Assembly: GCF_000282975.1 (NCBI RefSeq)
Contig: NZ_ALJC01000032.1
Location: 1 to 64,000, forward strand
DNA: 64,000 nt
Source of the DNA: Pseudomonas psychrophila HA-4
Lineage (GTDB): Bacteria > Pseudomonadota > Gammaproteobacteria > Pseudomonadales > Pseudomonadaceae
Direction: 5' to 3'
Shown: in pieces, positions 21,132-30,317 of the stretch
How the letters are laid out: each line of letters begins with the position of its first letter
How positions within the stretch are numbered: the stretch's first letter is position 1
Position numbers and translations under genes: made by a program
Notes under the pieces: generated by a model
What the model saw: the letters and a program-made list of their open reading frames with translations, nothing else
Told to the model about the DNA's origin: nothing
The model's database searches: none

Positions 21132-22127
21132 TTACCGATGGTGAGTGTCGCCAGCCGGCCGCTGAAAGTGGCGTACCTGAATCTGGAAACCATTACGTAA
21201 GCCTATATAGAGGCTTTCCCCGGGAACGAGTCCCGCAGCGGTGGCCCAATGGGCCAGATCATCTTGTTCAAAACCAAGCCACAGATCACCGCAAGCCTCT
21301 CGGGCCCACGCCTGATTATGGCTACACAACTCTGTTACCAACAGGCTACCGCCAGGTTGCAGTAAGGTGGCCAGTTGCCTGAGTGCTTCAGCCGGTGCCG
21401 CGAAATGGTGCAAGACCATGTTCACTACCACGCAATCGGCCTGAATCTGCGTATCGTGCAGCGCGTCGGCCAGCAGCAGGCTGACGTTGTTCAGTAACTC
21501 GCGTTCACAGAGCTGGCGGGCCAGCTCAAGCATCACCGAGCTGTTGTCCAGTGCCGTGACCTGTTGGAAGCGGCGGGCCAGGTCGGGCAAGAAACTGCCA
21601 TCGCCGGGGCCAACTTCCAGGGCCGTGGCCGCTGGGCTAAAGCTCTGTTTGTCGAGCAGCGCCAAGACGCTATCCCGATACTGTGGCAAGCCAGCGATCA
21701 AATCCTGTTGAGCGCGAAATTTCTCGGCAATACGCGAGAAAAAGTCCTGACTGGCCGCTGCTCGGTGTCCATGTACGGCACTGATGCGCGCTTGCACGTC
21801 GGCGGGCAAGGTCAGATTGTCGACCTCTTCCAGCAACGCAGCATGCAACTTGCCGCCCAGCAGTTCGGTGTGGGGCAAGGCCCGACGATAAAAAATGGCA
21901 TTGCCTTCACGACGCGTCGCCACCAGTTGCGCTTGGGACAACACCTTGAGGTGATGGCTCATGCCTGACTGGCCGGTTGCGAAGATGTGCGTCAGTTCCA
22001 GCACGCCAAATGAATCGTTGGCCAACGCGCGCAGCACATTGAGTCGCAGCGGGTCGCCTCCAGCCTTGCACAGGGCGGAGAGCTCGTCGCAATCGTCATG
22101 GCGGATAGAAGGCACGCGTAAGTTCAT
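21132..22127 (-). CDS. ArsR-type regulator fused to SAM-dependent methyltransferase domain (SahR-like)
   Basis: The 331-residue protein joins an ArsR winged helix (about 15-100; helix-turn-helix SGMSHHLKVLSQAQLV) to a class I methyltransferase-like domain with EVGPGDGSFLPDLA at 171-184 and a VVNMVLHHF segment. This architecture fits SahR-type regulators, which sense S-adenosylhomocysteine and control methyl-cycle genes. Placement 19 nt before metK supports that. Whether the methyltransferase domain is catalytic or only binds ligand cannot be told. The palindrome at 22168-22191 is its likely operator. Confidence 0.85.
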   Translation of the reverse strand: MNLRVPSIRHDDCDELSALCKAGGDPLRLNVLRALANDSFGVLELTHIFATGQSGMSHHLKVLSQAQLVATRREGNAIFYRRALPHTELLGGKLHAALLEEVDNLTLPADVQARISAVHGHRAAASQDFFSRIAEKFRAQQDLIAGLPQYRDSVLALLDKQSFSPAATALEVGPGDGSFLPDLARRFQQVTALDNSSVMLELARQLCERELLNNVSLLLADALHDTQIQADCVVVNMVLHHFAAPAEALRQLATLLQPGGSLLVTELCSHNQAWAREACGDLWLGFEQDDLAHWATAAGLVPGESLYIGLRNGFQIQVRHFQRPAGDTHHR

Positions 22128-22167
22128 GGGGCCGCAGTCTAGTTACCCGCCTCACGCCCCGCAAGTT

Positions 22168-22191
22168 CAATATCAAAACTTTTTGATATTG
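22168..22191. promoter_or_regulatory. Perfect palindrome, likely operator of the SahR-like regulator
   Basis: Two perfect 11-bp arms (CAATATCAAAA and TTTTGATATTG) flank a 2-nt centre. The site lies 41-64 nt upstream of the regulator start and about 200 nt upstream of tktA, where a promoter of the regulator-metK operon is expected. ArsR-family dimers bind such AT-rich dyads. Confidence 0.75.
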
Positions 22192-22388
22192 ATTAGTAAC
22201 CGGCACGTTTGTCGGAGCATCTGTGCTGATTAACGAAATGAAATGTCCGATCTTCAACAGGTTGAACGGTTAAGCGCAGGAAAAACGCTTCAAGCGACTA
22301 TCTGTCATTGCCCCGAGGGCAGTGCGTGAGGGAAAATGCTCGCCTTTTTTCCGTTTCGATTTAATTTTCAATACCCAGGAGAACAGCG

Positions 22389-24386
22389 ATGCCCAGCCGT
22401 CGTGAGCGTGCCAACGCCATTCGTGCACTCAGCATGGATGCCGTGCAAAAAGCCAACAGCGGCCATCCAGGTGCCCCTATGGGTATGGCGGATATCGCCG
22501 AAGTACTGTGGCGCGATTATCTGAAGCACAACCCGAGCAACCCGTCGTTCGCTGACCGTGACCGCTTTGTGCTGTCCAACGGCCACGGTTCGATGTTGAT
22601 CTACTCGTTGCTGCACCTGACCGGCTATGACCTGTCGATCGACGACCTGAAAAACTTCCGCCAACTGCACAGCCGTACCCCGGGGCACCCGGAGTTCGGT
22701 TACACGCCGGGCGTTGAAACCACCACAGGTCCTTTGGGGCAGGGCTTGGCTAACGCCGTGGGCTTTGCCTTGGCTGAAAAAGTCATGGGCGCGCAGTTCA
22801 ACCGTCCTGGCCACAACGTTGTCGATCATCACACCTACGTGTTCTTGGGTGATGGCTGCATGATGGAAGGCATTTCCCACGAAGTTGGCTCGTTGGCCGG
22901 CACCTTGGGTCTGAACAAACTGATCGCGTTCTACGACGACAACGGCATCTCGATTGATGGCGAAGTTGAGGGCTGGTTCACCGACGACACGCCAAAGCGT
23001 TTCGAAGCCTACAACTGGCAAGTGATCCGCAACGTTAACGGTCACGATCCAGAAGAAATCAAAATCGCGATCGAAACGGCTCGCAAAAGCGACCAGCCAA
23101 CGCTGATCTGCTGCAAAACCACCATTGGTTTTGGTTCGCCGAACAAGCAAGGTAAAGAAGAAAGTCACGGTGCTCCATTGGGCGCGGACGAAATCGCCCT
23201 GACCCGTAAGGCGCTGGACTGGAACTACGGCCCATTTGAAATCCCGGCTGATATCTACGCCGAGTGGGATGCTAAACAAGCCGGTGCCGCGGTTGAGTCC
23301 GAGTGGGACAAGCGCTTTGCGGCCTACGCTGCCGAGTTCCCAGAACTGGCGAGCGAATTGACCCGTCGCCTGAGCGGCAAACTACCCGCTGACTTCGATG
23401 CCAAGGCAAACGCCTACATTGCTGAAGTCGCTGCTAAAGGCGAAACCATCGCTAGCCGTAAAGCTAGCCAAAACGCCCTGAGCGCCTTTGGTCCGCTGCT
23501 GCCAGAACTGTTGGGCGGCTCGGCTGACCTGGCTGGTTCCAACCTGACCATTTGGAAAGGCTGCAAAAGCATCACCGGCGAAGACGCCAGCGGCAACTAC
23601 GTGCACTACGGTGTACGTGAGTTCGGCATGAGCGCCATCATGAACGGTGTGGTTCTGCACGGCGGCCTAGTGCCTTACGGCGCAACCTTCCTGATGTTCA
23701 TGGAATACGCCCGCAACGCCATCCGCATGTCGGCCCTGATGAAGCAGCGCGTGATCTATGTGTTCACCCACGACTCCATCGGTCTGGGCGAAGACGGCCC
23801 GACGCACCAGCCGGTTGAGCAACTGACCAGCCTGCGGACCACGCCGAACTTGGACACTTGGCGCCCAGCCGACGCAGTGGAATCCGCGGTGGCGTGGAAG
23901 TTCGCCCTGGAGCGCAACGACGGCCCGTCCGCGTTGATCTTCTCGCGTCAGAACCTGACACACCAAACCCGTGATGCTGGCCAGATTGCCGACATCAACC
24001 GTGGTGGCTACGTGCTCAAGGACTGCGCAGGCGAGCCTGAGCTGATCCTGATCTCTGCCGGTTCCGAAGTCGGTCTGGCTGTTCAGGCCTACGACAAACT
24101 GACCGAGCAAGGCCGCAAGGTGCGTGTTGTTTCGATGCCATGCACCAGCGTGTATGAAGCTCAAGATGCAGGCTACAAGCAGTCGGTTCTGCCGCTGCAA
24201 GTGAGCGCGCGTATTGCCATCGAAGCCTCCCACGCAGACTACTGGTACAAGTACGTGGGCCTGGAAGGTCGCGTCATCGGCATGACCACCTACGGCGAGT
24301 CGGCGCCTGCGCCAGCCTTGTTCGAAGAGTTCGGTTTCACTCTGGAAAACATCCTAGGTCAGGCTGAAGAGTTGCTGGAAGACTAA
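22389..24386 (+). CDS. tktA: Transketolase
   Basis: This 665-residue thiamine-diphosphate enzyme transfers two-carbon units in the non-oxidative pentose phosphate pathway. N-terminal domain features are [32 protein letters not shown] and the ThDP-binding [10 protein letters not shown]...NN-type segment. The pyrimidine domain has [17 protein letters not shown] with conserved catalytic His residues. CCAGGAGA precedes the ATG. It heads a cluster with epd, pgk and fba, as in P. aeruginosa. Confidence 0.98.
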   Translation: MPSRRERANAIRALSMDAVQKANSGHPGAPMGMADIAEVLWRDYLKHNPSNPSFADRDRFVLSNGHGSMLIYSLLHLTGYDLSIDDLKNFRQLHSRTPGHPEFGYTPGVETTTGPLGQGLANAVGFALAEKVMGAQFNRPGHNVVDHHTYVFLGDGCMMEGISHEVGSLAGTLGLNKLIAFYDDNGISIDGEVEGWFTDDTPKRFEAYNWQVIRNVNGHDPEEIKIAIETARKSDQPTLICCKTTIGFGSPNKQGKEESHGAPLGADEIALTRKALDWNYGPFEIPADIYAEWDAKQAGAAVESEWDKRFAAYAAEFPELASELTRRLSGKLPADFDAKANAYIAEVAAKGETIASRKASQNALSAFGPLLPELLGGSADLAGSNLTIWKGCKSITGEDASGNYVHYGVREFGMSAIMNGVVLHGGLVPYGATFLMFMEYARNAIRMSALMKQRVIYVFTHDSIGLGEDGPTHQPVEQLTSLRTTPNLDTWRPADAVESAVAWKFALERNDGPSALIFSRQNLTHQTRDAGQIADINRGGYVLKDCAGEPELILISAGSEVGLAVQAYDKLTEQGRKVRVVSMPCTSVYEAQDAGYKQSVLPLQVSARIAIEASHADYWYKYVGLEGRVIGMTTYGESAPAPALFEEFGFTLENILGQAEELLED

Positions 24387-24392
24387 GCAATC

Positions 24393-24474
24393 CCCCCGTA
24401 GGAGCTGCCGAGGTACGAAGGCTGCGATCTTTTAAAAATCAAAAGATCGCAGCCTGCGGCAGCTCCTACGGGGG
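24393..24474. repeat. Palindromic extragenic repeat between tktA and epd
   Basis: The outer arms are CCCCGTAGGAGCTGCCG and CGGCAGCTCCTACGGGG. An inner hairpin pairs GGCTGCGATCTTTT with AAAAGATCGCAGCC. The element nearly fills the gap between the genes, so it may attenuate or stabilise the transcript. Confidence 0.85.
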
Positions 24475-24507
24475 ATCGTTGTGTTTACACCCTGATAAGA
24501 GAACCCC

Positions 24508-25563
24508 ATGCCTCAACCGCGTCCTTACAAAGTTGCACTCAACGGCTACGGCCGGATTGGTCGTTGCGTCTTGCGTGCGTTGTTTGAGCGAGGGGCAGAT
24601 GCTGGGTTCGAAATCGTTGCACTGAATGATTTGGCCGACATGGCCAGTCTCGAATATTTGACGCGCTTCGACTCCACCCATGGCCGGTTTCCCGGCGACA
24701 TACGGATCGAAGGCGACTGCCTGCATATCAATGGCGACTGCGTGAAAGTGTTCCGCAGTGCCACCCCCGAAGGTATCGACTGGGCTGCGCTGGGCGTTGA
24801 CCTGGTGCTGGAGTGCTCTGGCGTCTATCACACCCGTGCCGACGCTCAGCGTTTCCTTGATGCCGGTGCGCCTCGCGTACTGTTTTCGCAGCCTATGGCC
24901 AGCGAAGCCGATGTCGATGCGACCATCGTTTATGGCGTTAACCAAGACAGCCTGACCGGCGACGAGCGTCTGGTGTCCAACGCGTCCTGTACCACCAACT
25001 GCGGCGTGCCGCTGTTGCGTTTGCTGGATGAAGCATTTGGCCTTGAGTACGTGTCGATCACCACGATTCACTCGGCGATGAACGATCAGCCGGTGATTGA
25101 CGCTTATCACCACGAAGACCTGCGTCGTACACGCTCGGCGTTCCAGTCGGTGATTCCGGTGTCTACCGGCCTGGCCAAAGGCATTGAACGTTTATTGCCG
25201 GAACTCGCTGGCCGGATTCAAGCCAAAGCCGTGCGAGTGCCGACGCTTAATGTGTCATGCCTCGATATTACGTTGGTCACGGCGCGCGACACCGACGCCG
25301 TGGAAGTGAACCGCGTGCTGCACAAGGCGGCGACGAGCGGCCCACTTAAAGGCTTGCTGGCCTATACCGAATTGCCGCACGCCAGTTGTGATTTCAACCA
25401 TGACCCGCATTCGGCCATTGTCGATGCCAGTCAGACACGCGTTTCCGGCCCACGGCTGGTGAACCTGCTGGCTTGGTTCGACAACGAATGGGGTTTTGCC
25501 AATCGAATGATCGATGTGGCAGAGCACTATTTACACGTAACCCACCCCAAAACCGCTCTCTAA
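24508..25563 (+). CDS. epd: D-erythrose-4-phosphate dehydrogenase
   Basis: Epd (351 residues) is a GAPDH-fold enzyme that oxidises erythrose 4-phosphate to 4-phosphoerythronate with NAD+, the entry step of pyridoxal phosphate synthesis. The Rossmann start is [15 protein letters not shown], the catalytic Cys is in [14 protein letters not shown], and the C-terminal [12 protein letters not shown] is typical. It could be read as a GAPDH, but the context with tktA and pgk and the sequence style favour Epd. pgk starts 26 nt after its stop. Confidence 0.9.
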   Translation: MPQPRPYKVALNGYGRIGRCVLRALFERGADAGFEIVALNDLADMASLEYLTRFDSTHGRFPGDIRIEGDCLHINGDCVKVFRSATPEGIDWAALGVDLVLECSGVYHTRADAQRFLDAGAPRVLFSQPMASEADVDATIVYGVNQDSLTGDERLVSNASCTTNCGVPLLRLLDEAFGLEYVSITTIHSAMNDQPVIDAYHHEDLRRTRSAFQSVIPVSTGLAKGIERLLPELAGRIQAKAVRVPTLNVSCLDITLVTARDTDAVEVNRVLHKAATSGPLKGLLAYTELPHASCDFNHDPHSAIVDASQTRVSGPRLVNLLAWFDNEWGFANRMIDVAEHYLHVTHPKTAL

Positions 25564-25589
25564 CTTTAGACACTCAGGAACTGCGACCC

Positions 25590-26753
25590 ATGACCGTGTT
25601 AAAGATGACCGACCTCGATCTGCAAGGTAAACGCGTGCTGATCCGCGAAGACCTCAACGTCCCAGTCAAGGACGGTGTCGTCACCAGCGATGCGCGCATC
25701 CTTGCTTCGCTGCCGACCATCAAGCTGGCGCTGGAAAAAGGCGCAGCGGTTATGGTCTGCTCGCACTTGGGGCGTCCGACTGAAGGCGAATTCTCGGCTG
25801 AAAACAGCCTGAAGCCAGTGGCCGACTATTTGAGCAAAGCCTTGGGCCGCGAAGTGCCGCTGGTCAGCGACTACCTGAACGGTGTCGACGTTAAAGCGGG
25901 CGACATCGTGTTGTTCGAAAACGTGCGCTTTAACAAAGGCGAGAAGAAAAACGCCGACGAACTGGCCAAGCAATACGCCGCCCTGTGCGACGTGTTTGTG
26001 ATGGACGCGTTTGGTACTGCTCACCGCGCAGAGGGCTCCACCCACGGCGTCGCCAAATTCGCTAAGGTTGCTGCGGCAGGTCCATTGCTGGCGGCGGAGT
26101 TGCAAGCGCTGGGCAAAGCCCTGGGCGCCCCGGCTAAGCCAATGGCGGCCATTGTTGCCGGCTCCAAGGTGTCGACCAAACTCGAAGTGCTGAACAGCCT
26201 GAGCCAGATCTGCGACCTGCTGATCGTGGGCGGCGGCATTGCCAATACCTTCCTGGCGGCTGCCGGTCACCCGGTCGGCAAATCGCTGTACGAACCCGAC
26301 CTGCTAGAAACGGCTCGCGCTATCGCCGCCAAGGTCAACGTTCCGTTGCCGACTGACGTGGTGGTGGCCAAGGAATTCGCAGAGTCGGCCGCTGCTACCG
26401 TCAAATTGATCGACGATGTGGCCGCTGATGACATGATCTTGGACATCGGTCCACAAACGGCTGCGCACTTTGCCGAACTGTTGAAATCATCCAAGACTAT
26501 TCTGTGGAACGGCCCAGTCGGCGTGTTTGAGTTCGACCAGTTCGGTAACGGCACCAAAGTACTGGCCCAGGCTATTGCTGACAGTGAGGCGTTCTCGATT
26601 GCAGGCGGTGGTGACACATTGGCCGCCATCGACAAGTACGGTATTGCTGATCAAATTTCCTATATCTCGACTGGCGGTGGTGCATTTCTAGAGTTCGTTG
26701 AAGGCAAAGTACTGCCTGCTGTAGAAATTCTAGAAAGCCGCGCTAAAGACTGA
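25590..26753 (+). CDS. pgk: Phosphoglycerate kinase
   Basis: Pgk (387 residues) catalyses ATP formation from 1,3-bisphosphoglycerate in glycolysis. N-terminal [25 protein letters not shown] and the nucleotide-site segments KVSTKLEVL and [13 protein letters not shown] are all present. I place the start at 25590 with AGGAA upstream; the frame is open farther upstream into epd, but that part repeats no family sequence. Confidence 0.97.
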   Translation: MTVLKMTDLDLQGKRVLIREDLNVPVKDGVVTSDARILASLPTIKLALEKGAAVMVCSHLGRPTEGEFSAENSLKPVADYLSKALGREVPLVSDYLNGVDVKAGDIVLFENVRFNKGEKKNADELAKQYAALCDVFVMDAFGTAHRAEGSTHGVAKFAKVAAAGPLLAAELQALGKALGAPAKPMAAIVAGSKVSTKLEVLNSLSQICDLLIVGGGIANTFLAAAGHPVGKSLYEPDLLETARAIAAKVNVPLPTDVVVAKEFAESAAATVKLIDDVAADDMILDIGPQTAAHFAELLKSSKTILWNGPVGVFEFDQFGNGTKVLAQAIADSEAFSIAGGGDTLAAIDKYGIADQISYISTGGGAFLEFVEGKVLPAVEILESRAKD

Positions 26754-26785
26754 AAATGACTCAGGCCCTGAAAGGAAGCATGGAC

Positions 26786-27004
26786 ATGGTCAAGTTGTTA
26801 CCGCTGTTAATGATCGCGGGCTTTTTGGCCGGTTGCTCCGGTTCCTCCAAGCCATCGGCAGAAGCCGCAACTCCTGAAGAGAGTGGCTGTTACCAGGCAG
26901 ATTGGCAGGCGCAAAGCGTGCCGCTGGTTAATAAACGCTCAGGGCCTGAGGCGCTGGAAAAGTACGAAACGCCTCACGCTTCAAAAGAGCGTGGATGCCC
27001 TTAG
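26786..27004 (+). CDS. Small lipoprotein between pgk and fba
   Basis: The 72-residue precursor has a lipoprotein signal peptide (MVKLLPLLMIAGFLAG-C, Cys 17) followed by a short Ser/Ala/Pro-rich, then charged, segment with two more cysteines (ESGCYQAD and the C-terminal GCP). It follows pgk by 32 nt with AAAGGAA suited to the ATG at 26786. Two upstream in-frame ATGs are less well spaced. I recognise no function. Confidence 0.8.
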   Translation: MVKLLPLLMIAGFLAGCSGSSKPSAEAATPEESGCYQADWQAQSVPLVNKRSGPEALEKYETPHASKERGCP

Positions 27005-27016
27005 CGTCCGCAACAT

Positions 27017-27087
27017 CTGTAGGAGCGAGCTTGCCTCGCGATCTTTTGATTTTTTTAAGAGATCGCGAGGCAAGCTCGCTCCTACAG
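27017..27087. repeat. Perfect palindromic repeat between the lipoprotein gene and fba
   Basis: Perfect 28-bp arms, beginning CTGTAGGAGCGAGCTTGC and ending with its inverse GCAAGCTCGCTCCTACAG, enclose a 15-nt T-rich loop. In RNA it would form a very stable hairpin 12 nt after the lipoprotein stop. Confidence 0.9.
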
Positions 27088-27239
27088 ACGGCGTGAAGCT
27101 ATAGCTGGAGCTGTAACGTTTCAGCCGCATCGAATTCGCAGAATCGGGATAAACCCCCGATCTGCAATAACTTGAATAGCAGCCGCCGCTACGGCAGGCT
27201 TGCACGATTAACGACCCTCGTCCGGGAGAGACACGCACA

Positions 27240-28304
27240 ATGGCACTTATCAGCATGCGCCAGATGTTGGACCACGCCGCCGAATTCGGCTACGGCGTTC
27301 CAGCTTTCAACGTCAACAACCTTGAGCAGATGCGCGCCATTATGGAAGCCGCTGACAAGACTGACTCCCCGGTGATCGTTCAGGCCTCGGCCGGCGCACG
27401 CAAATACGCGGGTGCGCCTTTCTTGCGTCACCTGATTTTGGCGGCAATCGAAGAGTTCCCACATATCCCGGTGTGCATGCACCAGGACCACGGCACCAGC
27501 CCTGACGTGTGTCAGCGCTCGATCCAACTGGGCTTCAGCTCGGTCATGATGGACGGCTCGCTGGGCGAAGACGGCAAAACCCCAACCGACTACGACTACA
27601 ACGTTCGTGTTACACAGCAAACCGTTGCCTTGGCGCACGCTTGCGGTGTGTCGGTAGAAGGTGAGTTGGGCTGCTTGGGTTCGCTTGAAACCGGTATGGC
27701 TGGCGAAGAAGACGGCATTGGCGCAGAAGGCGTTCTGGATCACAGCCAAATGCTGACTGACCCCGAAGAAGCGGCTGACTTCGTGAAGCGCACTCAAGTG
27801 GATGCCCTGGCCATTGCCATCGGTACTTCCCACGGCGCTTACAAGTTCACCAAGCCACCTACTGGCGACGTGCTGGCGATTGACCGCATCAAAGAAATCC
27901 ACAAGCGCATCCCTAACACTCACCTGGTGATGCACGGTTCGTCTTCGGTGCCACAAGAGTGGTTGGCGATCATCAACGAATACGGAGGCGACATCAAAGA
28001 AACCTACGGTGTGCCAGTAGAAGAAATCGTTGAAGGCATCAAGCACGGCGTGCGCAAGGTCAACATCGACACCGACCTGCGTCTGGCATCCACTGGCGCA
28101 ATGCGTCGCCTGATGGCCACCAACCCAAGCGAGTTTGACCCGCGTAAATTCTTCGGCGCCACTGTGACGGCCATGCGTGACGTGTGTATCGCACGTTACG
28201 AAGCGTTCGGCACCGCCGGTAACGCTTCGAAGATCAAGCCGATCTCCCTCGAAGCCATGTACCAGCGTTACCTGAAAGGTGAGCTGAACGCCAAGGTCAA
28301 CTAA
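27240..28304 (+). CDS. fba: Class II fructose-1,6-bisphosphate aldolase
   Basis: This 354-residue zinc enzyme cleaves or forms fructose 1,6-bisphosphate, mainly in gluconeogenic or Entner-Doudoroff recycling flow in Pseudomonas. [10 protein letters not shown] at the N-terminus, the catalytic and metal segment [33 protein letters not shown] and LVMHGSSS supply zinc and sodium ligands. It belongs to the long Calvin-cycle-type subgroup of class II aldolases. GGGAGAG precedes the ATG. Confidence 0.96.
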   Translation: MALISMRQMLDHAAEFGYGVPAFNVNNLEQMRAIMEAADKTDSPVIVQASAGARKYAGAPFLRHLILAAIEEFPHIPVCMHQDHGTSPDVCQRSIQLGFSSVMMDGSLGEDGKTPTDYDYNVRVTQQTVALAHACGVSVEGELGCLGSLETGMAGEEDGIGAEGVLDHSQMLTDPEEAADFVKRTQVDALAIAIGTSHGAYKFTKPPTGDVLAIDRIKEIHKRIPNTHLVMHGSSSVPQEWLAIINEYGGDIKETYGVPVEEIVEGIKHGVRKVNIDTDLRLASTGAMRRLMATNPSEFDPRKFFGATVTAMRDVCIARYEAFGTAGNASKIKPISLEAMYQRYLKGELNAKVN

Positions 28305-28362
28305 GTCAGGAAGACAGCTTCAAGTTGTTAGCGGCAAGCGGCAAGTTAAGACGCGACTCTTT

Positions 28363-28394
28363 GCTTGCAGCTTGCAGCTTGCAGCTTGCAGCTT
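28363..28394. repeat. Tandem heptamer repeat GCTTGCA x4 and flanking 'gcggcaag' repeat
   Basis: Four exact copies of GCTTGCA run from 28363 to 28390, followed by GCTTA. The preceding bases (caagttgttagcggcaagcg) belong to a dispersed repeat also seen at 41896-42016 and 59075-59158. The last bases overlap the stop codon of the minus-strand gene that ends at 28393. Confidence 0.8.
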
Positions 28395-28770
28395 AAGCCT
28401 GCGGATCGACCCCATTGCCTCTGAGCAATGCTTCTATCAGTGCACGGGACATTTCGACCGAGTGCACCAGCGACCACACCAACCCGCGTTCTATGCCACT
28501 GGCCAGTTCGGTTATTTCATCCGACACCTCTTCAGCGCTCTTGAGCATGACCCAGATGTGCAGCAAGGCGTCTGTTGCGCGTACATCGGCTAACACGGCA
28601 AATGGCGCCTGCGGGCTGATGATCTGTGCTTGAGTAGGCTTAAGCGAATCGAGGGCCACAGGCGAGTCTTGCTGCAAGCGATCAAGAATGTTCCGTGTGG
28701 CTTCATCGTGCTGATGATCATCGCGTTTGATGCGCTTTGCTTTGGGACCGTCGGGCGTCGTCTTTTTCAT
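28393..28770 (-). CDS. Hypothetical protein of the DUF3077/DUF6124 type
   Basis: The 125-residue cytoplasmic protein begins MKKTTPDGPKAKRIKRDD, a short basic start. A helical region follows with 'APFAVLADVRATDALLHIW' and 'GLVWSLVHSVEMSRALIEALL'. That layout (a 'sensor-like' strand, then two helices ending in an E-A-L helix) resembles the small DUF3077/DUF6124 proteins common in Pseudomonas, of which another is at 50653-51003. No function is known. The ATG at 28770 is preferred to an upstream start at 28836, which has no family support. Confidence 0.6.
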   Translation of the reverse strand: MKKTTPDGPKAKRIKRDDHQHDEATRNILDRLQQDSPVALDSLKPTQAQIISPQAPFAVLADVRATDALLHIWVMLKSAEEVSDEITELASGIERGLVWSLVHSVEMSRALIEALLRGNGVDPQA

Positions 28771-28959
28771 GTCTCTTCCACGGGGATCATCGGCGACTGG
28801 TGAAGATAGCCCCGCCACTTTCCATGCCGCAAGCAACGCTTACGGGTGTCATGCTTTCTCGGAAGCGTCTGCCTATTGGCAGCGTAAAAGTCTGACACGG
28901 TAGCCATAAGAGCTGAATTCGCTACACTGGCGCACTTTTACGCTGCGCGTTGGCGACTC

Positions 28960-29454
28960 ATGACTGTTCTCAAATACCTTCAGGCATACCCCCAGACTTT
29001 GCAGGACCAAGTGCGCCAACTGATTGAGCGCGACCAGTTGGGCGCCTACCTGAGTGAGCGTTATCCACAGCGCCATGCGGTGCAAAGTGACAAGGCTTTG
29101 TACGTTTATGCGCAAGAAATCAAACAAGAGCACCTGCGCAATGCGCCGTCTTTTGACAAGGTACTGTTTGATAACCGGCTCGACCTGACCCATCGTGCGC
29201 TCGGGTTGCACACCACCATTTCGCGGGTGCAGGGTGGCAAGCTCAAGGCCAAGAAAGAGTTGCGCGTGGCCTCGCTGTTCAAGGACGCTGCACCTGAGTT
29301 TTTGAAGATGATTGTGGTGCACGAGCTGGCACATCTCAAAGAGTCCGACCACAACAAAGCGTTCTACAAATTGTGCGAACACATGTTGCCGGGTTATCAC
29401 CAGTTGGAGTTTGACCTGCGGGTGTACCTGACGTGGCGAGATGCCCGCACTTAA
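28960..29454 (+). CDS. YgjP-like (DUF45) metallopeptidase-domain protein
   Basis: The 164-residue protein has the zinc motif HELAHLKESDH (HExxH plus downstream His), typical of the YgjP/WLM-like M48-related families. The substrate is unknown. The start follows a TTTACGCTGCGCGTTGGCGACTC leader without a strong ribosome-binding site. A small helix-turn-helix gene follows 33 nt later on the same strand. Confidence 0.85.
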   Translation: MTVLKYLQAYPQTLQDQVRQLIERDQLGAYLSERYPQRHAVQSDKALYVYAQEIKQEHLRNAPSFDKVLFDNRLDLTHRALGLHTTISRVQGGKLKAKKELRVASLFKDAAPEFLKMIVVHELAHLKESDHNKAFYKLCEHMLPGYHQLEFDLRVYLTWRDART

Positions 29455-29487
29455 CCGTAGGGGCGTACTACTTAAAGGGAGTTCTGA

Positions 29488-29784
29488 ATGGAAGTCAGTA
29501 AAACCAAAAGCAGTTTTTACCGGCGTTTGTACGTGGCTTGGTTGATTGACAGTCAGGCCGCCAGTAATGTGCCCGCGCTGACTGAGGTCACCGGCATGCC
29601 GCGCAGGACGGCCCAAGACACCATCGCCGCCTTGGCGGATCTGGACATTGTGTGTGAGTTTGAGCAACAAGACGGCGGCCGTAATCATGCCGGGCGCTAT
29701 CAGATTCACAGTTGGGGGCCGATCGATAAAGCCTGGGTTGGCCAGCACCTGACGCAAATCAAACAAGTGCTGGGCTACCCTTAA
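29488..29784 (+). CDS. Small winged-helix DNA-binding protein
   Basis: The 98-residue protein is nearly all one winged helix-turn-helix: SNVPALTEVTGMPRRTAQDT as helices 2-3, then a wing around CEFEQQDGGRNHAGRYQIHSW. AAGGGAG lies upstream. No ligand domain is present, so it may act as a co-regulator or bind other proteins. Its targets are not evident; it may be co-transcribed with the YgjP-like gene. Confidence 0.75.
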   Translation: MEVSKTKSSFYRRLYVAWLIDSQAASNVPALTEVTGMPRRTAQDTIAALADLDIVCEFEQQDGGRNHAGRYQIHSWGPIDKAWVGQHLTQIKQVLGYP

Positions 29785-29790
29785 GCCGCT

Positions 29791-30243
29791 TTAGCCCCGG
29801 CGCATGCCGATGTGCGGGATGTCATCTTCAAGGTACGTTTCGCCCTCGGCGCTAAACCCGTGTTGCTCATAAAACGGCTGCAAATGCGCCTGTGCAGACA
29901 TGAACACCGGTTGGTCCGGCCAGTATTCTTCGATGTGTTTCAGGGCCACTTCAATCAGTCTGTGCCCAAGTTTCTGCCCGCGACCCGCTGGGGCAATGAT
30001 AACGCGGCCAATCACCACGTCACCGCCCTGAGACTCGGGGTCCAACAGGCGCGCATACGCCACCAGTTTGTCGTTTTGCCAGCCCATGACGTGCAGCGTA
30101 TCGCCTGACAGGTCCTGCCCATCGACGTCTTGATAAGCGCATTTCTGCTCGACGACGAAGACCTCCGAGCGCAGCTCCAAAATGGCGTAGAGCTGTTCTT
30201 TGCCCAGATCGTTATGGTGTTTGCACAGCCAATCAGTGGTCAC
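29791..30243 (-). CDS. GNAT family N-acetyltransferase, ElaA type
   Basis: The 150-residue protein is one GNAT domain. ELRSEVFVVEQKCAYQDVDGQD is the ElaA signature start, and RVIIAPAGRGQKLGHRLIEVAL is the acetyl-CoA-binding loop. The substrate is unknown. It converges with the winged-helix gene with only 6 nt between stops. Confidence 0.88.
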   Translation of the reverse strand: MTTDWLCKHHNDLGKEQLYAILELRSEVFVVEQKCAYQDVDGQDLSGDTLHVMGWQNDKLVAYARLLDPESQGGDVVIGRVIIAPAGRGQKLGHRLIEVALKHIEEYWPDQPVFMSAQAHLQPFYEQHGFSAEGETYLEDDIPHIGMRRG

Positions 30244-30317
30244 GGTGTTGTCCTTGTTATCAAAACGATAACCCGATAGTAGGCGTGAAGCTCAGTCACG
30301 CCAAGTTGCGACACGGG

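Noticed and set aside
20030..21382. 450-codon + strand frame opposite metK
   Set aside because: metK is certain on the minus strand; this frame also crosses the regulator gene.
28363..28394. Heptamer tandem repeat as a CRISPR or phase-variation tract
   Set aside because: The units are only 7 bp without spacers and belong to a dispersed intergenic repeat; it touches only the stop codon of the neighbouring gene.
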